NCBI RefSeq assembly: GCF_023022985.1
Contig: NZ_CP095461.1
Span: 3,472,001-3,536,000, forward strand
Origin: Arthrobacter gengyunqii
GTDB taxonomy: Bacteria; Actinomycetota; Actinomycetes; Actinomycetales; Micrococcaceae
Length of the DNA stretch: 64,000 nucleotides
Reading direction: 5' to 3'
In this document: positions 8,233 to 17,279 of the stretch, in pieces
How positions within the stretch are numbered: the stretch's first letter is position 1
Layout of the letters: each line of letters begins with the position of its first letter
Notes under the pieces: model-generated
Told to the model about the DNA's origin: nothing
Database searches by the model: none
Seen by the model: the letters and a program-made list of their open reading frames with translations, nothing else
Position numbers and translations under genes: made by a program

Positions 8233-9228
8233 ATGACACTGATCGACAATGGAGTGTATGTGGACGGAAAGCGCCAGCACACGCCGGACAGTCTGGATGA
8301 GACCTTCGAGCTGACCCGCACTTCAGGCGGCATGGCGTGGATCGGCTTGTACCGCCCCGATGACATTGAGCTGCTGGCCGTGGCCGAGGAGTTTGGCCTG
8401 AACCTGCTGACCGTGGAGGACGCGCTGGCGGGCCACCAGCGGGCCAAGCTGGAGCACTACGACACCACGCTGTTCACGGTCCTGCGTCCGGCCCGGTACC
8501 TGGACGACGTCGAACGCGTCGAGTTCGGTGAACTGCACCTGTTTGTCGGGCCGAACTTCGTGGTGACGGTCCGGCACGCCGAGTCCCCGGATCTGGGCCG
8601 TGTCCGCAAACGCCTGGAACAGGAACCGGAGCTGCTGGCCCTTGGCCCCCACGCTGTGCTGTACGCCGTCCTGGACCAGGTGGTGGACGAATACGCACCG
8701 GTGGCAGCCGGGCTGGAGAACGACATCGACGAGATCGAGGACCAGCTTTTCGGCGGCGACGCTGAAGTGTCCCGGCGCATCTATGAACTCTCCCGCGAAG
8801 TCATCCAGTTCCAGCGCGCCATCGCACCGCTCGAAGCCATGGTGGGCACCCTGCGGAGCAACACCGGAGAGTTTGGCATCCCGGATCAGCTGCAGGACAA
8901 CCTGGGCGACGTCCTGGACCATGTCCTGCGCCTGATCGACCGGGTCAACGCCTACCGCGCGCTGCTGGAGAACGCGCTGAACCTCTCCTCCACCCTGGCA
9001 TCGAACCGGCTGGCAGAAACCTCCATTGCGCAGAACGAGCAGGTCAAACGCATCTCCTCCTGGGCTGCCATCCTGTTCGCCCCAACCCTCATTGGCGCCA
9101 TCTACGGCATGAACTTCGAAAACATGCCCGAACTGTCCTGGGAATGGGGATACCCGTTGGCCCTGGGCGCGATGGTGGTCATGGCGGCAGCTCTGTATCT
9201 GACCTTCAAACGGAACAAGTGGCTGTGA
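8233..9228 (+). CDS. corA: CorA-family magnesium/divalent cation transporter
   Basis: A 331-aa CorA-type channel. A long acidic cytoplasmic domain with helical segments (LENDIDEIEDQLFGGDAEVS near 158-178) is followed by two C-terminal membrane helices and the diagnostic YGMNF motif (about residues 295-299) in the loop between them. CorA forms a pentamer that imports Mg2+, or exports divalent cations in some subfamilies. The ATG follows GAGGGGAC. Its TGA overlaps the GTG of the lipoprotein gene downstream, so the two are translationally coupled. Confidence 0.93.
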   Translation: MTLIDNGVYVDGKRQHTPDSLDETFELTRTSGGMAWIGLYRPDDIELLAVAEEFGLNLLTVEDALAGHQRAKLEHYDTTLFTVLRPARYLDDVERVEFGELHLFVGPNFVVTVRHAESPDLGRVRKRLEQEPELLALGPHAVLYAVLDQVVDEYAPVAAGLENDIDEIEDQLFGGDAEVSRRIYELSREVIQFQRAIAPLEAMVGTLRSNTGEFGIPDQLQDNLGDVLDHVLRLIDRVNAYRALLENALNLSSTLASNRLAETSIAQNEQVKRISSWAAILFAPTLIGAIYGMNFENMPELSWEWGYPLALGAMVVMAAALYLTFKRNKWL

Positions 9229-9599
9229 GCCGCCGGGCGCGCGGCGCAATCCTGCTTGCAGCCGCTCTGGGGGCCGGCCTGTTGTCATCCTGCGTGGGCC
9301 CCGCCGGTTCGCCCGACTCGTCCGTTGAAGGCAGCTGGGGCAACACCGAGGATTCGAGCATGCCGTCCCTCGTGTTTGAGTCCGCCGGCCGGTTCAGCGG
9401 CACCGACGGCTGCAACACCCTGATGGGCCGCTGGGACCAGGAAGGCTCCTCGGTGGAGCTGACAGACGTCACCTCCACCTTGGTGGGCTGCATCGGCGTC
9501 GACACCTGGCTGTCCGACGCGGCCGCCGCCGAGGTTGACGGCGAAACTCTCGCACTGTTCAACAACGACGGCGACCCCATCGGCACGCTTCAGCGCTAG
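9225..9599 (+). CDS. META/HslJ-like secreted lipoprotein
   Basis: A 124-aa protein starting at the GTG within the GTGA overlap with corA. It has an Arg-rich n-region, a hydrophobic core, and a lipobox LLSSC, so the mature protein should be lipid-anchored at Cys23. The mature part, EGSWG...PSLVFESAGRFSGTDGCNTLMGRW, is the META/HslJ pattern. Proteins of this type have a small beta-barrel-like fold and are loosely linked to envelope stress or antibiotic resistance. The precise role is unknown. Confidence 0.8.
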   Translation: MSRRARGAILLAAALGAGLLSSCVGPAGSPDSSVEGSWGNTEDSSMPSLVFESAGRFSGTDGCNTLMGRWDQEGSSVELTDVTSTLVGCIGVDTWLSDAAAAEVDGETLALFNNDGDPIGTLQR

Positions 9600-9603
9600 A
9601 TGA

Positions 9604-10713
9604 TCATTCCGCCTCAAAATGGATGATCTGGCGCAGGGCCCGGCCTTCGGCGAGATCGTCCATGGCGGCGTTGATGTCCTCCAGCGGGATTCGGGCGGAG
9701 ACCAGTCTCTCCACCGGCAGCCGTCCCTGCCGCCAGAGGTCGGCAAAGATGGGCACGTCGCGGGAAGGGACCGCTGATCCCAGGTAGCTGCCGATGATGG
9801 TCCGAGCCTCAGCCACCAGCGTGAGCGGTGAAATCTGCGCCATGGCAGTCGGCGCAGGCAGCCCCACTGTGATGGTGGTGCCGCCGGGCTCGGTCAGCGC
9901 CACAGCGGTCTCAAAGGCACGGGCGTTGCCGGCGGCTTCCACCACGGTGGGTGCCGTGATGCCCAGCTCCGCCGCAGCCGCCGGCGTGTAGGCGGCCGCG
10001 GCACCCAGCGCCTGGGCCTGTCCCAGTTTTTCCTCGTTGGCGTCAATTCCAATGACCTCCGCGCCGAGGGCGCGTGCCGTGAGCAGGGCGGCCATTCCCA
10101 CACCGCCCAGACCCACCACCATCAGGGTGTCCCCCGGCTTAGGTTTGGCCAGGTTGAGCACAGCCCCGCCTCCGGTGAGGACGGCGCAGCCCAGCAGTGC
10201 GGCAACTTCGGGCGGCACATCGGCAGCAACTTTGACCACCGACCGCTTGTCGACGACGGCGTGGGTGGCGAAGCCGGAAACGCCCAGGTGATGCAGCACA
10301 TCTTTGCCGCCGCGGTGCAGCCGGACCTGTCCCGACAACAGGGTTCCTTTGGTGTTGGAAGCGGTTCCTTCACTGCAGGGAAGCAGCCCGTTGGACCGGC
10401 ATCCGCGGCATTGCCCGCAGCGGGGCAGGAAGGTCATGACCACGCGGTCACCCGGAACCAGCTCGGTCACGGTGTCGCCGACGCTTTCCACAATGCCTGC
10501 GGCTTCATGCCCCAGGAGCATGGGCACGGGGCGCATCCGGTCGCCGTTGACCACGGACAAGTCCGAGTGGCAGATCCCGGCGCATTCGATCCGGACCCGT
10601 ATTTCATCGCCGACCGGCTCATCCAGTTCCAGGTCACAGATGGTCAGCGGCCGGGAATCTGCGTAGTTGGGTGTCCTGCCGATCTCCTCGAGCACCGCTC
10701 CCCGGATCTTCAC
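9604..10713 (-). CDS. zinc-dependent alcohol dehydrogenase (MDR superfamily)
   Basis: A 369-aa medium-chain dehydrogenase. The catalytic zinc ligands lie in CAGICHSD (about residue 43) and GHEAAG (about 68). The structural zinc site is CGQCRGCRSNGLLPC, and the nucleotide-binding motif is GLGGVGMAALLTARALG (about 196-212), followed by an acidic residue favouring NAD. It resembles class-III/mycothiol-type ADHs acting on small alcohols or aldehydes. The GTG start overlaps the stop of the upstream transporter gene (GTGA), so transporter and enzyme are one operon and probably handle one substrate. Confidence 0.88.
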   Translation of the reverse strand: MKIRGAVLEEIGRTPNYADSRPLTICDLELDEPVGDEIRVRIECAGICHSDLSVVNGDRMRPVPMLLGHEAAGIVESVGDTVTELVPGDRVVMTFLPRCGQCRGCRSNGLLPCSEGTASNTKGTLLSGQVRLHRGGKDVLHHLGVSGFATHAVVDKRSVVKVAADVPPEVAALLGCAVLTGGGAVLNLAKPKPGDTLMVVGLGGVGMAALLTARALGAEVIGIDANEEKLGQAQALGAAAAYTPAAAAELGITAPTVVEAAGNARAFETAVALTEPGGTTITVGLPAPTAMAQISPLTLVAEARTIIGSYLGSAVPSRDVPIFADLWRQGRLPVERLVSARIPLEDINAAMDDLAEGRALRQIIHFEAE

Positions 10714-12062
10714 CGCTTGGTCTTGTGCACTTCGTCGACGTGCAGGTCAGCACCCCTGGTCTCTTTGACCATGGTCACTGCAGCGAACGAGATCACGCAC
10801 AGCACCATGATGTAGATTCCGATTGACGGCGACCATCCGGTTTCGTTGAGCAGCATCTGCGCGATGGTGGGAGCAAAGGCGCCGCCGAGGATTGCACCCA
10901 GCGCATAGCCGATGGACACCCCGGAGTACCGGACCCGGGCGGGGAACATCTCAGCGTAAAGAGCCGACTGCGGCCCGTAGGACAGACCCAGTCCGATGGT
11001 CAGCACAAAGATGGCCACGGCAAACAGGACGATGTTGGCGGTGTCGATAAGCAGGAACATGGGAACGGCCCAGAGGAACACCCAGGCGTAACCGATCTGG
11101 AAGGTCCGGATCCGGCCGATCCGGTCCGAGAGAATCCCGCCGTACATGGTGAAAATCAGCCATCCGAAGGAGCCCAAAGTGGTGGCCAGCAGCACTGAGG
11201 GGCGGTGCATCCCCAGCCCGCCGGCGTCGGCCTTGCCTGTGGCATAGGAGGCGAAAAACGCGATGACCAGGTAGCCGGCGGCGTTGTTGGCGATGAAGAT
11301 CAGGGCGCTGAGGACCACTTCGCGGGTGTTGTGCTTGAACAGCTGGGCCAGCGGTGCGGAGGATTCCTTTTTGCGTTCCTGGATTTCCAGGAAGACCGGG
11401 CTTTCATCAACGGAGCGGCGGATGAAGTAGCCCACCCCGATCAGCACCACGGAGAACAGGAACGGGATGCGCCAGCCCCAGGACAGGAACTGGTCTTCTG
11501 TGAGGCTGGTGCTGAGCACGTACATGACGAACGTTGCCAGGATCATTCCAATCGGCACGCCGATCTGCGGATAGGCGCCGAAGAGGCCGCGCTTGTTCAC
11601 CGGCGCGTGTTCCACCGACAGCAGGGCCGCACCGCCCCACTCGCCGCCGGCTGAGAAGCCCTGCAGGATGCGCAGGAGCACCAGCAGAATGGGAGCGGCG
11701 ACGCCGATTTGGGCGTAGGTGGGAACGATGCCGATCAGGGCCGTCGAAGCGCCCATCATCAGTAGGGTGAAAACCAGCATTTTCTTGCGGCCGAGCTTGT
11801 CGCCCAGGTGGCCGGCGACTACGGCGCCCAGCGGACGGAAAAGGAAGCTGATGCCGATGGTGGCAAAGGACACCACCTGCCCCAGCGGCCCCTCGCTCAC
11901 CGGGCCGAAATAAAGCGTGGCCAGAACCAGCCCGGCGGCCTGGGCATAAATGAAGAAGTCGTACCATTCGATGGTGGTGCCCACCAGGGTTCCCGCAAGT
12001 ACCTTGCGTTCCTCTCTGGTCATCTTGCCGTCGGCGGGGGCTCCCGCGATGCTGCTGCTCAT
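10710..12062 (-). CDS. MFS transporter, metabolite:H+ symporter (MHS) type
   Basis: A 450-aa, 12-TM transporter. The N-terminal GTTIEWYDFFIYAQAAGLVL and the loop GHLGDKLGRKKMLV are typical of the MHS subfamily (ShiA/ProP/KgtP relatives), which import carboxylates, osmolytes or aromatic acids with protons. ATG at 12060-12062 is chosen because GGAG precedes it at good distance. An earlier in-frame start six codons upstream has no ribosome-binding site. It is the first gene of an operon with the alcohol dehydrogenase. Confidence 0.88.
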   Translation of the reverse strand: MSSSIAGAPADGKMTREERKVLAGTLVGTTIEWYDFFIYAQAAGLVLATLYFGPVSEGPLGQVVSFATIGISFLFRPLGAVVAGHLGDKLGRKKMLVFTLLMMGASTALIGIVPTYAQIGVAAPILLVLLRILQGFSAGGEWGGAALLSVEHAPVNKRGLFGAYPQIGVPIGMILATFVMYVLSTSLTEDQFLSWGWRIPFLFSVVLIGVGYFIRRSVDESPVFLEIQERKKESSAPLAQLFKHNTREVVLSALIFIANNAAGYLVIAFFASYATGKADAGGLGMHRPSVLLATTLGSFGWLIFTMYGGILSDRIGRIRTFQIGYAWVFLWAVPMFLLIDTANIVLFAVAIFVLTIGLGLSYGPQSALYAEMFPARVRYSGVSIGYALGAILGGAFAPTIAQMLLNETGWSPSIGIYIMVLCVISFAAVTMVKETRGADLHVDEVHKTKR

Positions 12063-12193
12063 GAAAACTCCATTGTTCACTCAAGGGGGTGGGAATAACT
12101 GAAAGAACGTTCGGTAGTGTGCCTGCGGATAAGATACCGGAAATGTGACCCAAAGCACAGACCTGTCCGGAGTCTGGTTTGAGTTAGATTCAC

Positions 12194-12252
12194 GGCCCGG
12201 TTGAGGCCCGGCTTGAGGGCTGGTTTAAGGGCTGGTTTGAGGCCCGGCTCGG
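12194..12252. repeat. five tandem imperfect copies of a 12-bp unit
   Basis: Units GGCCCGGTTGA, GGCCCGGCTTGA, GGGCTGGTTTAA, GGGCTGGTTTGA and GGCCCGGCTCGG run head to tail right behind the stop codon of the glycosyltransferase gene. The unit length (11-12 bp) is about one helical turn. It looks like a local slippage repeat; any terminator or protein-binding role is unproven. Confidence 0.7.
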
Positions 12253-12253
12253 G

Positions 12254-13243
12254 TCAGAAATGCCGCGGCGTTCCGCGCCGGACCGTCCTGCGGAGCTGCC
12301 GCAGGGAATGCCCGGCAGTGAAGAGCCGCTTCCCGGCGTAGGGCACTCCGCCCCGCAGCCTCCACCCCAGCGCCAGCCAGATGCTGACGGCACGCTCACC
12401 CACCCACAGCGGAGCCCACAGGGCAGCATCCGCCGCGAACACCCGTCCTCCGTCCGCGCGGCGCCGGCCCATCTCGGCCGTAATAATGGTGGCGCCCGCA
12501 AACAGCACCAGACGCACCGGCTTCCGCAGGAGCGTCAGCAGCAGCGGCAGCAGTGCGGCCTCAACGGCCAGGCGTCCCGGCTGGGCAAAGTCGTCATAGG
12601 CCTGCCGCACCCGCTGGCCCCGGAAATGACGGGCTGAACAACAGATCCGGGCGACAAAGAGGTCATCGGCGCGGATCTCACGGCCGCCTGCGGCCCGGAT
12701 GGTGCGGAGGAGCTCGAGGTTCTCGAAGAGGACATCGCCGCTGTAACCGCCGGCGGCCTGGAGTGTTGATCTGCGGACGGCCAGCGTCCCGGGATAGTCG
12801 GACCCAAAGGCCCGGTTGATCAACGTTCGGGCAGTGTCCCACCGTGCGTGCCAGGGCCTTAAGTCCTCGAAATAATTCTGGGGCCGGACAACATCGGCAT
12901 CTGCGAGCAGCGAGACGACACGCTTCAGGGATTCCCGGGTGTACCGCACATCGTCGTCGGCAATCACGAGGTATTCAGACCCGCTCAGCTGTACGCCGGT
13001 CAGCACACCCTCGACTTTTCCGTTCGCGCAGCCCAGCGGATGAGGGTGGCATTGCCGCACGGCTGCTGGAAAAACCTGCGCATGCAGCGCGAATTGCGCG
13101 TCCGGGGAACCGTCAACCACCAGTACACAGATCCACTGACTCAGCTCTTCCAGATACTTGCAGAGCGAGGAAAGGTCTCCGCCGTCGTTCCATTTAAGCG
13201 GCAGGATGTATGCCGCCTCTGCCAATCCGGGCCCGGCCAACAC
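12254..13243 (-). CDS. family-2-type glycosyltransferase
   Basis: A 329-aa GT-A protein. The nucleotide-sugar part includes YILPLKWNDGGDLSSLCKYLE and the metal-binding YLVIADDDVRYTRESL (DDD, about residue 90), followed by PQNYFEDLRPWHARWDTARTL and AGGYSGDVLFENLE. Hydrophobic C-terminal helices (about 220-290) suggest membrane association. The acceptor is unknown. GTG at 13241-13243 is preferred since AAGGGGG lies eight bases before it. A GTG three codons upstream abuts the same sequence. The long open frame upstream of these starts has no homology-like sequence. Confidence 0.75.
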   Translation of the reverse strand: MLAGPGLAEAAYILPLKWNDGGDLSSLCKYLEELSQWICVLVVDGSPDAQFALHAQVFPAAVRQCHPHPLGCANGKVEGVLTGVQLSGSEYLVIADDDVRYTRESLKRVVSLLADADVVRPQNYFEDLRPWHARWDTARTLINRAFGSDYPGTLAVRRSTLQAAGGYSGDVLFENLELLRTIRAAGGREIRADDLFVARICCSARHFRGQRVRQAYDDFAQPGRLAVEAALLPLLLTLLRKPVRLVLFAGATIITAEMGRRRADGGRVFAADAALWAPLWVGERAVSIWLALGWRLRGGVPYAGKRLFTAGHSLRQLRRTVRRGTPRHF

Positions 13244-13285
13244 CCGAATCACCCCCTTGTTGAGCCGGTCATTATTGCGCCGGCG

Positions 13286-13320
13286 CCCGGGACTGCCGCT
13301 GAACCTGCGGCAGTCCCGGG
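13286..13320 (-). terminator. hairpin downstream of Mn-catalase gene
   Basis: CCCGGGACTGCCGC pairs perfectly (14 bp) with GCGGCAGTCCCGGG around a 7-base loop, 16 bases past the stop of the Mn-catalase gene. It has no U tract, which is common among high-GC actinobacterial terminators. Confidence 0.6.
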
Positions 13321-13335
13321 CCCCGGGCGTTTCCG

Positions 13336-14217
13336 CTATTCCTTGTTCAGTTTGTCCTGCACCGCCCCCGCAGTCTTCTCGACGATATTGGGAAGATCGG
13401 TGGTGCCGTAGTAGCGGGCATCCACCCGGGTGGGCGGCGGCATGGGCGCCGTCGTCGTGGGTCCATCGTGGTAGGTGAATTCGCCGTGTCCGTCCGGAGT
13501 GGGGCCGGACGCCCAGCTGCCCTCGGAGGCAGCCTTGCCATCGGAGAAGTTCAGGTACTGGTAGGAAACCTCGCGGTGCTCCTTTTTCAACGGGAAGTTG
13601 CTGGGAACGGGCAGCTGCTCCATTCCGCTTGCCTGGAGCTCCAGGGCGGCAGTGGTCCACTGGTTCTGATGCATGGTGTCACGGGCCAGCAGGAAGGAGA
13701 GCAGGTCCCGCACGCCGTGGTCATCGGTCATATGGTAAAGCCGGGCAACAGCGAGCCTGCCCTGCATTTCGGCGTTGGCGTTGGCGGTGAAGTCGGCCAA
13801 CAGGTTACCGCTGGCAGTGATGTAGCTGCCCTGCCAGGGATTGCCGTTGGAATCCACCGGACGCGCACCGGCGCCGGCCACGATGGCATGCTGCACATCC
13901 ATGCCTCCAACCACAGCCGCCACTGTTGGGTCATTCTGGACGGCGTCTTCCGTGATTCCCAGCGGCGCCTTCTCCAGCAACTGAGCAATCATGACGGCCA
14001 GCATCTCCACGTGACCCATTTCCTCGGCGCCAATTCCGAAGAGCAGGTCACGGTATTTGCCGGGAATGTGCGTGTTCCAGGCTTGGAATTCATACTGCAG
14101 TGCAACCGTGATTTCGCCGTACTGGCCGCCGAGCACTTCCTGAAGCTTGCGGGCGTAGACGGCATCCGGCTGATCCGGCGTGGACTTGAACTGGAGTTCC
14201 TGCTTGTGGAAAAACAT
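13336..14217 (-). CDS. manganese-containing (non-haem) catalase
   Basis: A 293-aa ferritin-like protein with the di-manganese ligands in order: YGEITVALQYEFQAW (Glu near 35), GIGAEEMGHVEMLA (Glu and His near 65-70), AEMQGRLAVARLYHM (Glu near 150), and RDTMHQNQW (His near 180). It dismutates H2O2 with a Mn2 centre in the cytoplasm. Length and the proline-rich C-terminal arm match the family. ATG at 14215-14217 has a strong GGAGG site. It is monocistronic, with a hairpin downstream. A TAAG/TTA-type sequence lies in its upstream region (about 14325-14341). Confidence 0.93.
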   Translation of the reverse strand: MFFHKQELQFKSTPDQPDAVYARKLQEVLGGQYGEITVALQYEFQAWNTHIPGKYRDLLFGIGAEEMGHVEMLAVMIAQLLEKAPLGITEDAVQNDPTVAAVVGGMDVQHAIVAGAGARPVDSNGNPWQGSYITASGNLLADFTANANAEMQGRLAVARLYHMTDDHGVRDLLSFLLARDTMHQNQWTTAALELQASGMEQLPVPSNFPLKKEHREVSYQYLNFSDGKAASEGSWASGPTPDGHGEFTYHDGPTTTAPMPPPTRVDARYYGTTDLPNIVEKTAGAVQDKLNKE

Positions 14218-14397
14218 AGATACCTCCGGGAGGGGTTGGAGCACCCGCTTCCGCGCCGTCGTAGGGGCCGGCGAGCCGGTGCGCGTTTGCCCAAACTAGC
14301 CCGGGGACACGTTCCAATGGAAGAGTAATCAGCCTACTTATCAATCCCGCACCCGGCGGTGATGACGTGGTGTCCCGATGCAGAGGAAGCCATCACC

Positions 14398-15558
14398 TCA
14401 GCGGAACGCGGGAATCCCGGTAATGTGCTGGCCCAGGATCAGCAGATGGACCTCGTCTGTGCCTTCGTACGTGCGCACTGATTCCAGGTTGTTCGCGTGC
14501 CGCAGGGGTGAATAATCCAGAGTGATGCCGTTGCCGCCCAGGATGGTGCGCGCCTCCCTGCAGATGGCGATCGCTTCCCGGCAATTGTTGAGCTTGCCGG
14601 CCGAAATCTGATGCTTTTGCAGCCGGCCGGCGTCCTTCAACCGGCCGATCTGCAGGGCCAGAAGCGTTCCCTTGTTAATTTCCAGCGCCATGTTCACCAG
14701 CTTCTCCTGGGTGAGCTGATAGCCGGCCAGCGGCTTGTCAAACTGCAGACGCTCCCGGGCATAGCCCAGCGCCGCCTCGTAACTGTCCCGGGCTGCGCCC
14801 ATGGCTCCCCAAATAATCCCGTAGCGCGCTTCGTTGAGACACTCGAACGGCCCGCGCAGGCCCTTGGCCTTGGGCAGCACGGCGCTGCCGGGCAGCCGCA
14901 CATCGGTGAGTTCGACGTCGCACTGGATGGACGCACGCATCGAGAGTTTCTGCACAATGGGCGTGGCCTTGAAGCCGGGGGTGTCAGTGGGCACCACGAA
15001 GCCGCGGACGCCGTCGTCGGTCATTGTCCAGATCACTGCCACCTGTGCCACTGATGCCAGCCCGATCCACCGCTTGGACCCGTTGATGACCCAGTCATCC
15101 CCGTCCCGGCGGGCGTAGGTGAGCATGTTGCCCGGATCGGATCCGGCGGTAGGTTCCGTCAGCCCAAAGCAGCCGATGGCGGTTCCGGCGGCCATCCGGG
15201 GCAGCCACTCGTTTTTCTGCTCCTCGGAACCGTGCTTGTGGATTGCGCTCATGGCCAGGGACCCCTGGACGGAAACAAAGGTTCGCAGCCCCGAGTCCCC
15301 TGCTTCGAGTTCCAGGGCCGCCAAGCCGTATTCGACGGCGCTCCGTCCGGGGCAGCCGTACCCCTCCAGATGCATGCCGAGCAGCCCCAGCCCGGCCATC
15401 TGCGGAACGATTTCAAGCGGAAAGTAAGCGGTGTCGTACCAGCGGGCAATGTGAGGCTTGATCTCGGTGTCCACGAAAGTGCGCACGCGGTCGCGGAGGG
15501 CCAGTTCCTCGGTGCTCAGGAGGGAATCAATGTCCAGAAGATCGGTGCTGTCCGTCAT
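14398..15558 (-). CDS. acyl-CoA dehydrogenase, glutaryl-CoA dehydrogenase-like
   Basis: A 386-aa flavoprotein. CFGLTEPTAGSDPG (about residue 135) binds substrate and FAD, RTILGGNGI forms the FAD-binding C-terminal loop, and RTYEGTDEVHLLILGQHITG carries the catalytic glutamate (about 368). The N-terminus STEELALRDRVRTFVDTEIKPHIARWYD and the C-terminal ITGIPAF ending match glutaryl-CoA dehydrogenases, which oxidise and decarboxylate glutaryl-CoA in lysine/tryptophan breakdown. The ATG is used because CCTACCGAAAG precedes it by eight bases, a leader motif also seen before two other genes here. Substrate assignment is by resemblance only. Confidence 0.85.
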   Translation of the reverse strand: MTDSTDLLDIDSLLSTEELALRDRVRTFVDTEIKPHIARWYDTAYFPLEIVPQMAGLGLLGMHLEGYGCPGRSAVEYGLAALELEAGDSGLRTFVSVQGSLAMSAIHKHGSEEQKNEWLPRMAAGTAIGCFGLTEPTAGSDPGNMLTYARRDGDDWVINGSKRWIGLASVAQVAVIWTMTDDGVRGFVVPTDTPGFKATPIVQKLSMRASIQCDVELTDVRLPGSAVLPKAKGLRGPFECLNEARYGIIWGAMGAARDSYEAALGYARERLQFDKPLAGYQLTQEKLVNMALEINKGTLLALQIGRLKDAGRLQKHQISAGKLNNCREAIAICREARTILGGNGITLDYSPLRHANNLESVRTYEGTDEVHLLILGQHITGIPAFR

Positions 15559-15738
15559 GGTCTTCACTTTCGGTAGGGGCGGCGGCCGGGGCGTCGGTCA
15601 CGGGTACTCCCGCACTGGATATGCGCTCACCTGGCAAAGCCTAGCCGCTGCGGCGGGGACACCCCGTCACAGCGTGCAGCATGAAGGACTCCGGCCTGCC
15701 GCGGCCGGTCCGCCGGAAGGAGTCGCTAGACTACCCGG

Positions 15739-17259
15739 ATGCCTCATGATGATCAGCCCCGGGATGCCGAAAACCAACCCTCCCCGAAAGACGAAGCCAC
15801 CGACGACTTCGTGGAGCGCAGCCACACCCTGCCCTCCGGACTTCGCTACACCACCACCGCCGGACGCATGGTGCTGCGGCGGGAGGAAACCAAGGACGGG
15901 AAGACGGACGGCTTCCGGCCCAAGGCGGAGATTTTCCTGGTCGCCTACACCGCTGATCCTGCCGGCACGGCCGAGTCAGCGGGCACCGATTCCCAGGCCG
16001 CCGACTCACAGGCATCTGTCCCGCCGGCCAACCGCCGGCCGGTGGTGTTCGCATTCAACGGCGGCCCCGGTTCATCGTCGGTGTGGCTGCACATGGGCCT
16101 GCTGGGACCGCGGATGGTGGACTCCGGGGATGTTGGCGCACTGACCCCTCCCCCGTTTGGCTTGGTGGACAACCCGGAAACGATCCTGCAGCACGCAGAC
16201 CTCGTGATGATCGATCCGGTCAACACCGGGTTTTCCCGGGTGGTGGACGGCAACGAGGCCGGAGAGTTCCACGGCTTCGAAGAGGACCGGGACCTGGTGG
16301 CGGAGGTGATCCGGCTTTGGACCACCCGCAACAACCGCTGGCTGAGTCCGAAGTATCTGGTGGGCGAGTCCTACGGCACCCTCCGCGCTGTCGCCGTCGC
16401 CGGCCGGCTCTTCGACGCCTACGGCATGGCGGTCAACGGACTCGGCCTGATTTCCACCGTCCTGAACATGGCCACATTGGACTTTGCGCCGGGCCGCGAC
16501 ACCCCGTACGCGCTTCACCTGCCCACCTACGCGGCCATCGCCCACTTCCACGGGCGGCACGGGAACCGGCAGCTGACTGACGTGGTGCGCGAAGCCGAGG
16601 ACTTCGCCGGACGCGAATTCGGCTACGCCCTCACCCGGGGTTCCCGGCTGAGCGCGGAAGAGTTCGACGACGTCGTCCGCCGGCTGGCCGAAATCACCAC
16701 CCTGGACGAGGGTTTTATCCGGCGCACCAACCTGCGCTGGGACTACGCCCAGTTCTCCGCCGAGCTGCTGCGGGACGAGAATCTGGTGGTGGGGCGGATC
16801 GACGGCCGGTTCACGGCACCTCCTGCGAACCAGCAGGATTCCATCAACTGGGATGATCCCAGCCTGAGCGCCATCAACGGACCGTATTCGGCGGCCGTCA
16901 ACCACTATGTCCGGGCCGAGCTGGGCTACGAAAATGACCTGCCGTATGAAATCCTCACCGGCCGGGTCCAGCCGTGGAGCTACAAGAGCTTCGAGGGGGT
17001 TCCCGTGGACGTCACCGGCACGCTCGAACGGCTTCTGGCCCACAACGCCCACCTGCGCGTGCACGTGGACTACGGCTACCACGACGGCGCCACGCCTCAC
17101 TTCGCGGCCGAATACGTCTGGGCGCACATGCGGCTGAATGACGCGGCGCGGGCCCGGTTCACGCACCATTATCACGAGGCCGGACACATGATGTATCTGA
17201 AGCCGGAGTGCCGGACCGACCAGCTCGCCGCCCTGGCGGAGTTTGTCAGCGCGGGCTAG
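15739..17259 (+). CDS. S10-family serine carboxypeptidase-like peptidase
   Basis: A 506-aa protein of the alpha/beta-hydrolase S10 family. The oxyanion motif is FAFNGGPGSSSVWLHMG, the nucleophile is Ser211 in VGESYGTLRA, the Asp lies in HVDYGYHDGATP, and the His in YHEAGHMMYL near the C-terminus. S10 enzymes remove C-terminal residues from peptides, normally outside the cell or in vacuoles. No signal peptide is visible here, suggesting a cytoplasmic enzyme or leaderless export. It is monocistronic and convergent with the DUF456 gene (20-bp gap). Confidence 0.88.
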   Translation: MPHDDQPRDAENQPSPKDEATDDFVERSHTLPSGLRYTTTAGRMVLRREETKDGKTDGFRPKAEIFLVAYTADPAGTAESAGTDSQAADSQASVPPANRRPVVFAFNGGPGSSSVWLHMGLLGPRMVDSGDVGALTPPPFGLVDNPETILQHADLVMIDPVNTGFSRVVDGNEAGEFHGFEEDRDLVAEVIRLWTTRNNRWLSPKYLVGESYGTLRAVAVAGRLFDAYGMAVNGLGLISTVLNMATLDFAPGRDTPYALHLPTYAAIAHFHGRHGNRQLTDVVREAEDFAGREFGYALTRGSRLSAEEFDDVVRRLAEITTLDEGFIRRTNLRWDYAQFSAELLRDENLVVGRIDGRFTAPPANQQDSINWDDPSLSAINGPYSAAVNHYVRAELGYENDLPYEILTGRVQPWSYKSFEGVPVDVTGTLERLLAHNAHLRVHVDYGYHDGATPHFAAEYVWAHMRLNDAARARFTHHYHEAGHMMYLKPECRTDQLAALAEFVSAG

Positions 17260-17279
17260 CTCGACGGCGGGTTAGCTGG

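Noticed and set aside
12105..12112. GAACGTTC palindrome upstream of the MHS transporter
   Set aside because: Only eight bases with no extended symmetry; too short to call an operator.
12194..12252. Tandem 12-bp repeats considered as a CRISPR array
   Set aside because: No spacers between units, repeats are too short and imperfect, and there are no cas genes.
13244..13660. N-terminal extension of the glycosyltransferase frame
   Set aside because: The extra 139 residues overlap the terminator and the end of the Mn-catalase gene and read as Arg/Gly/His-rich non-coding sequence.
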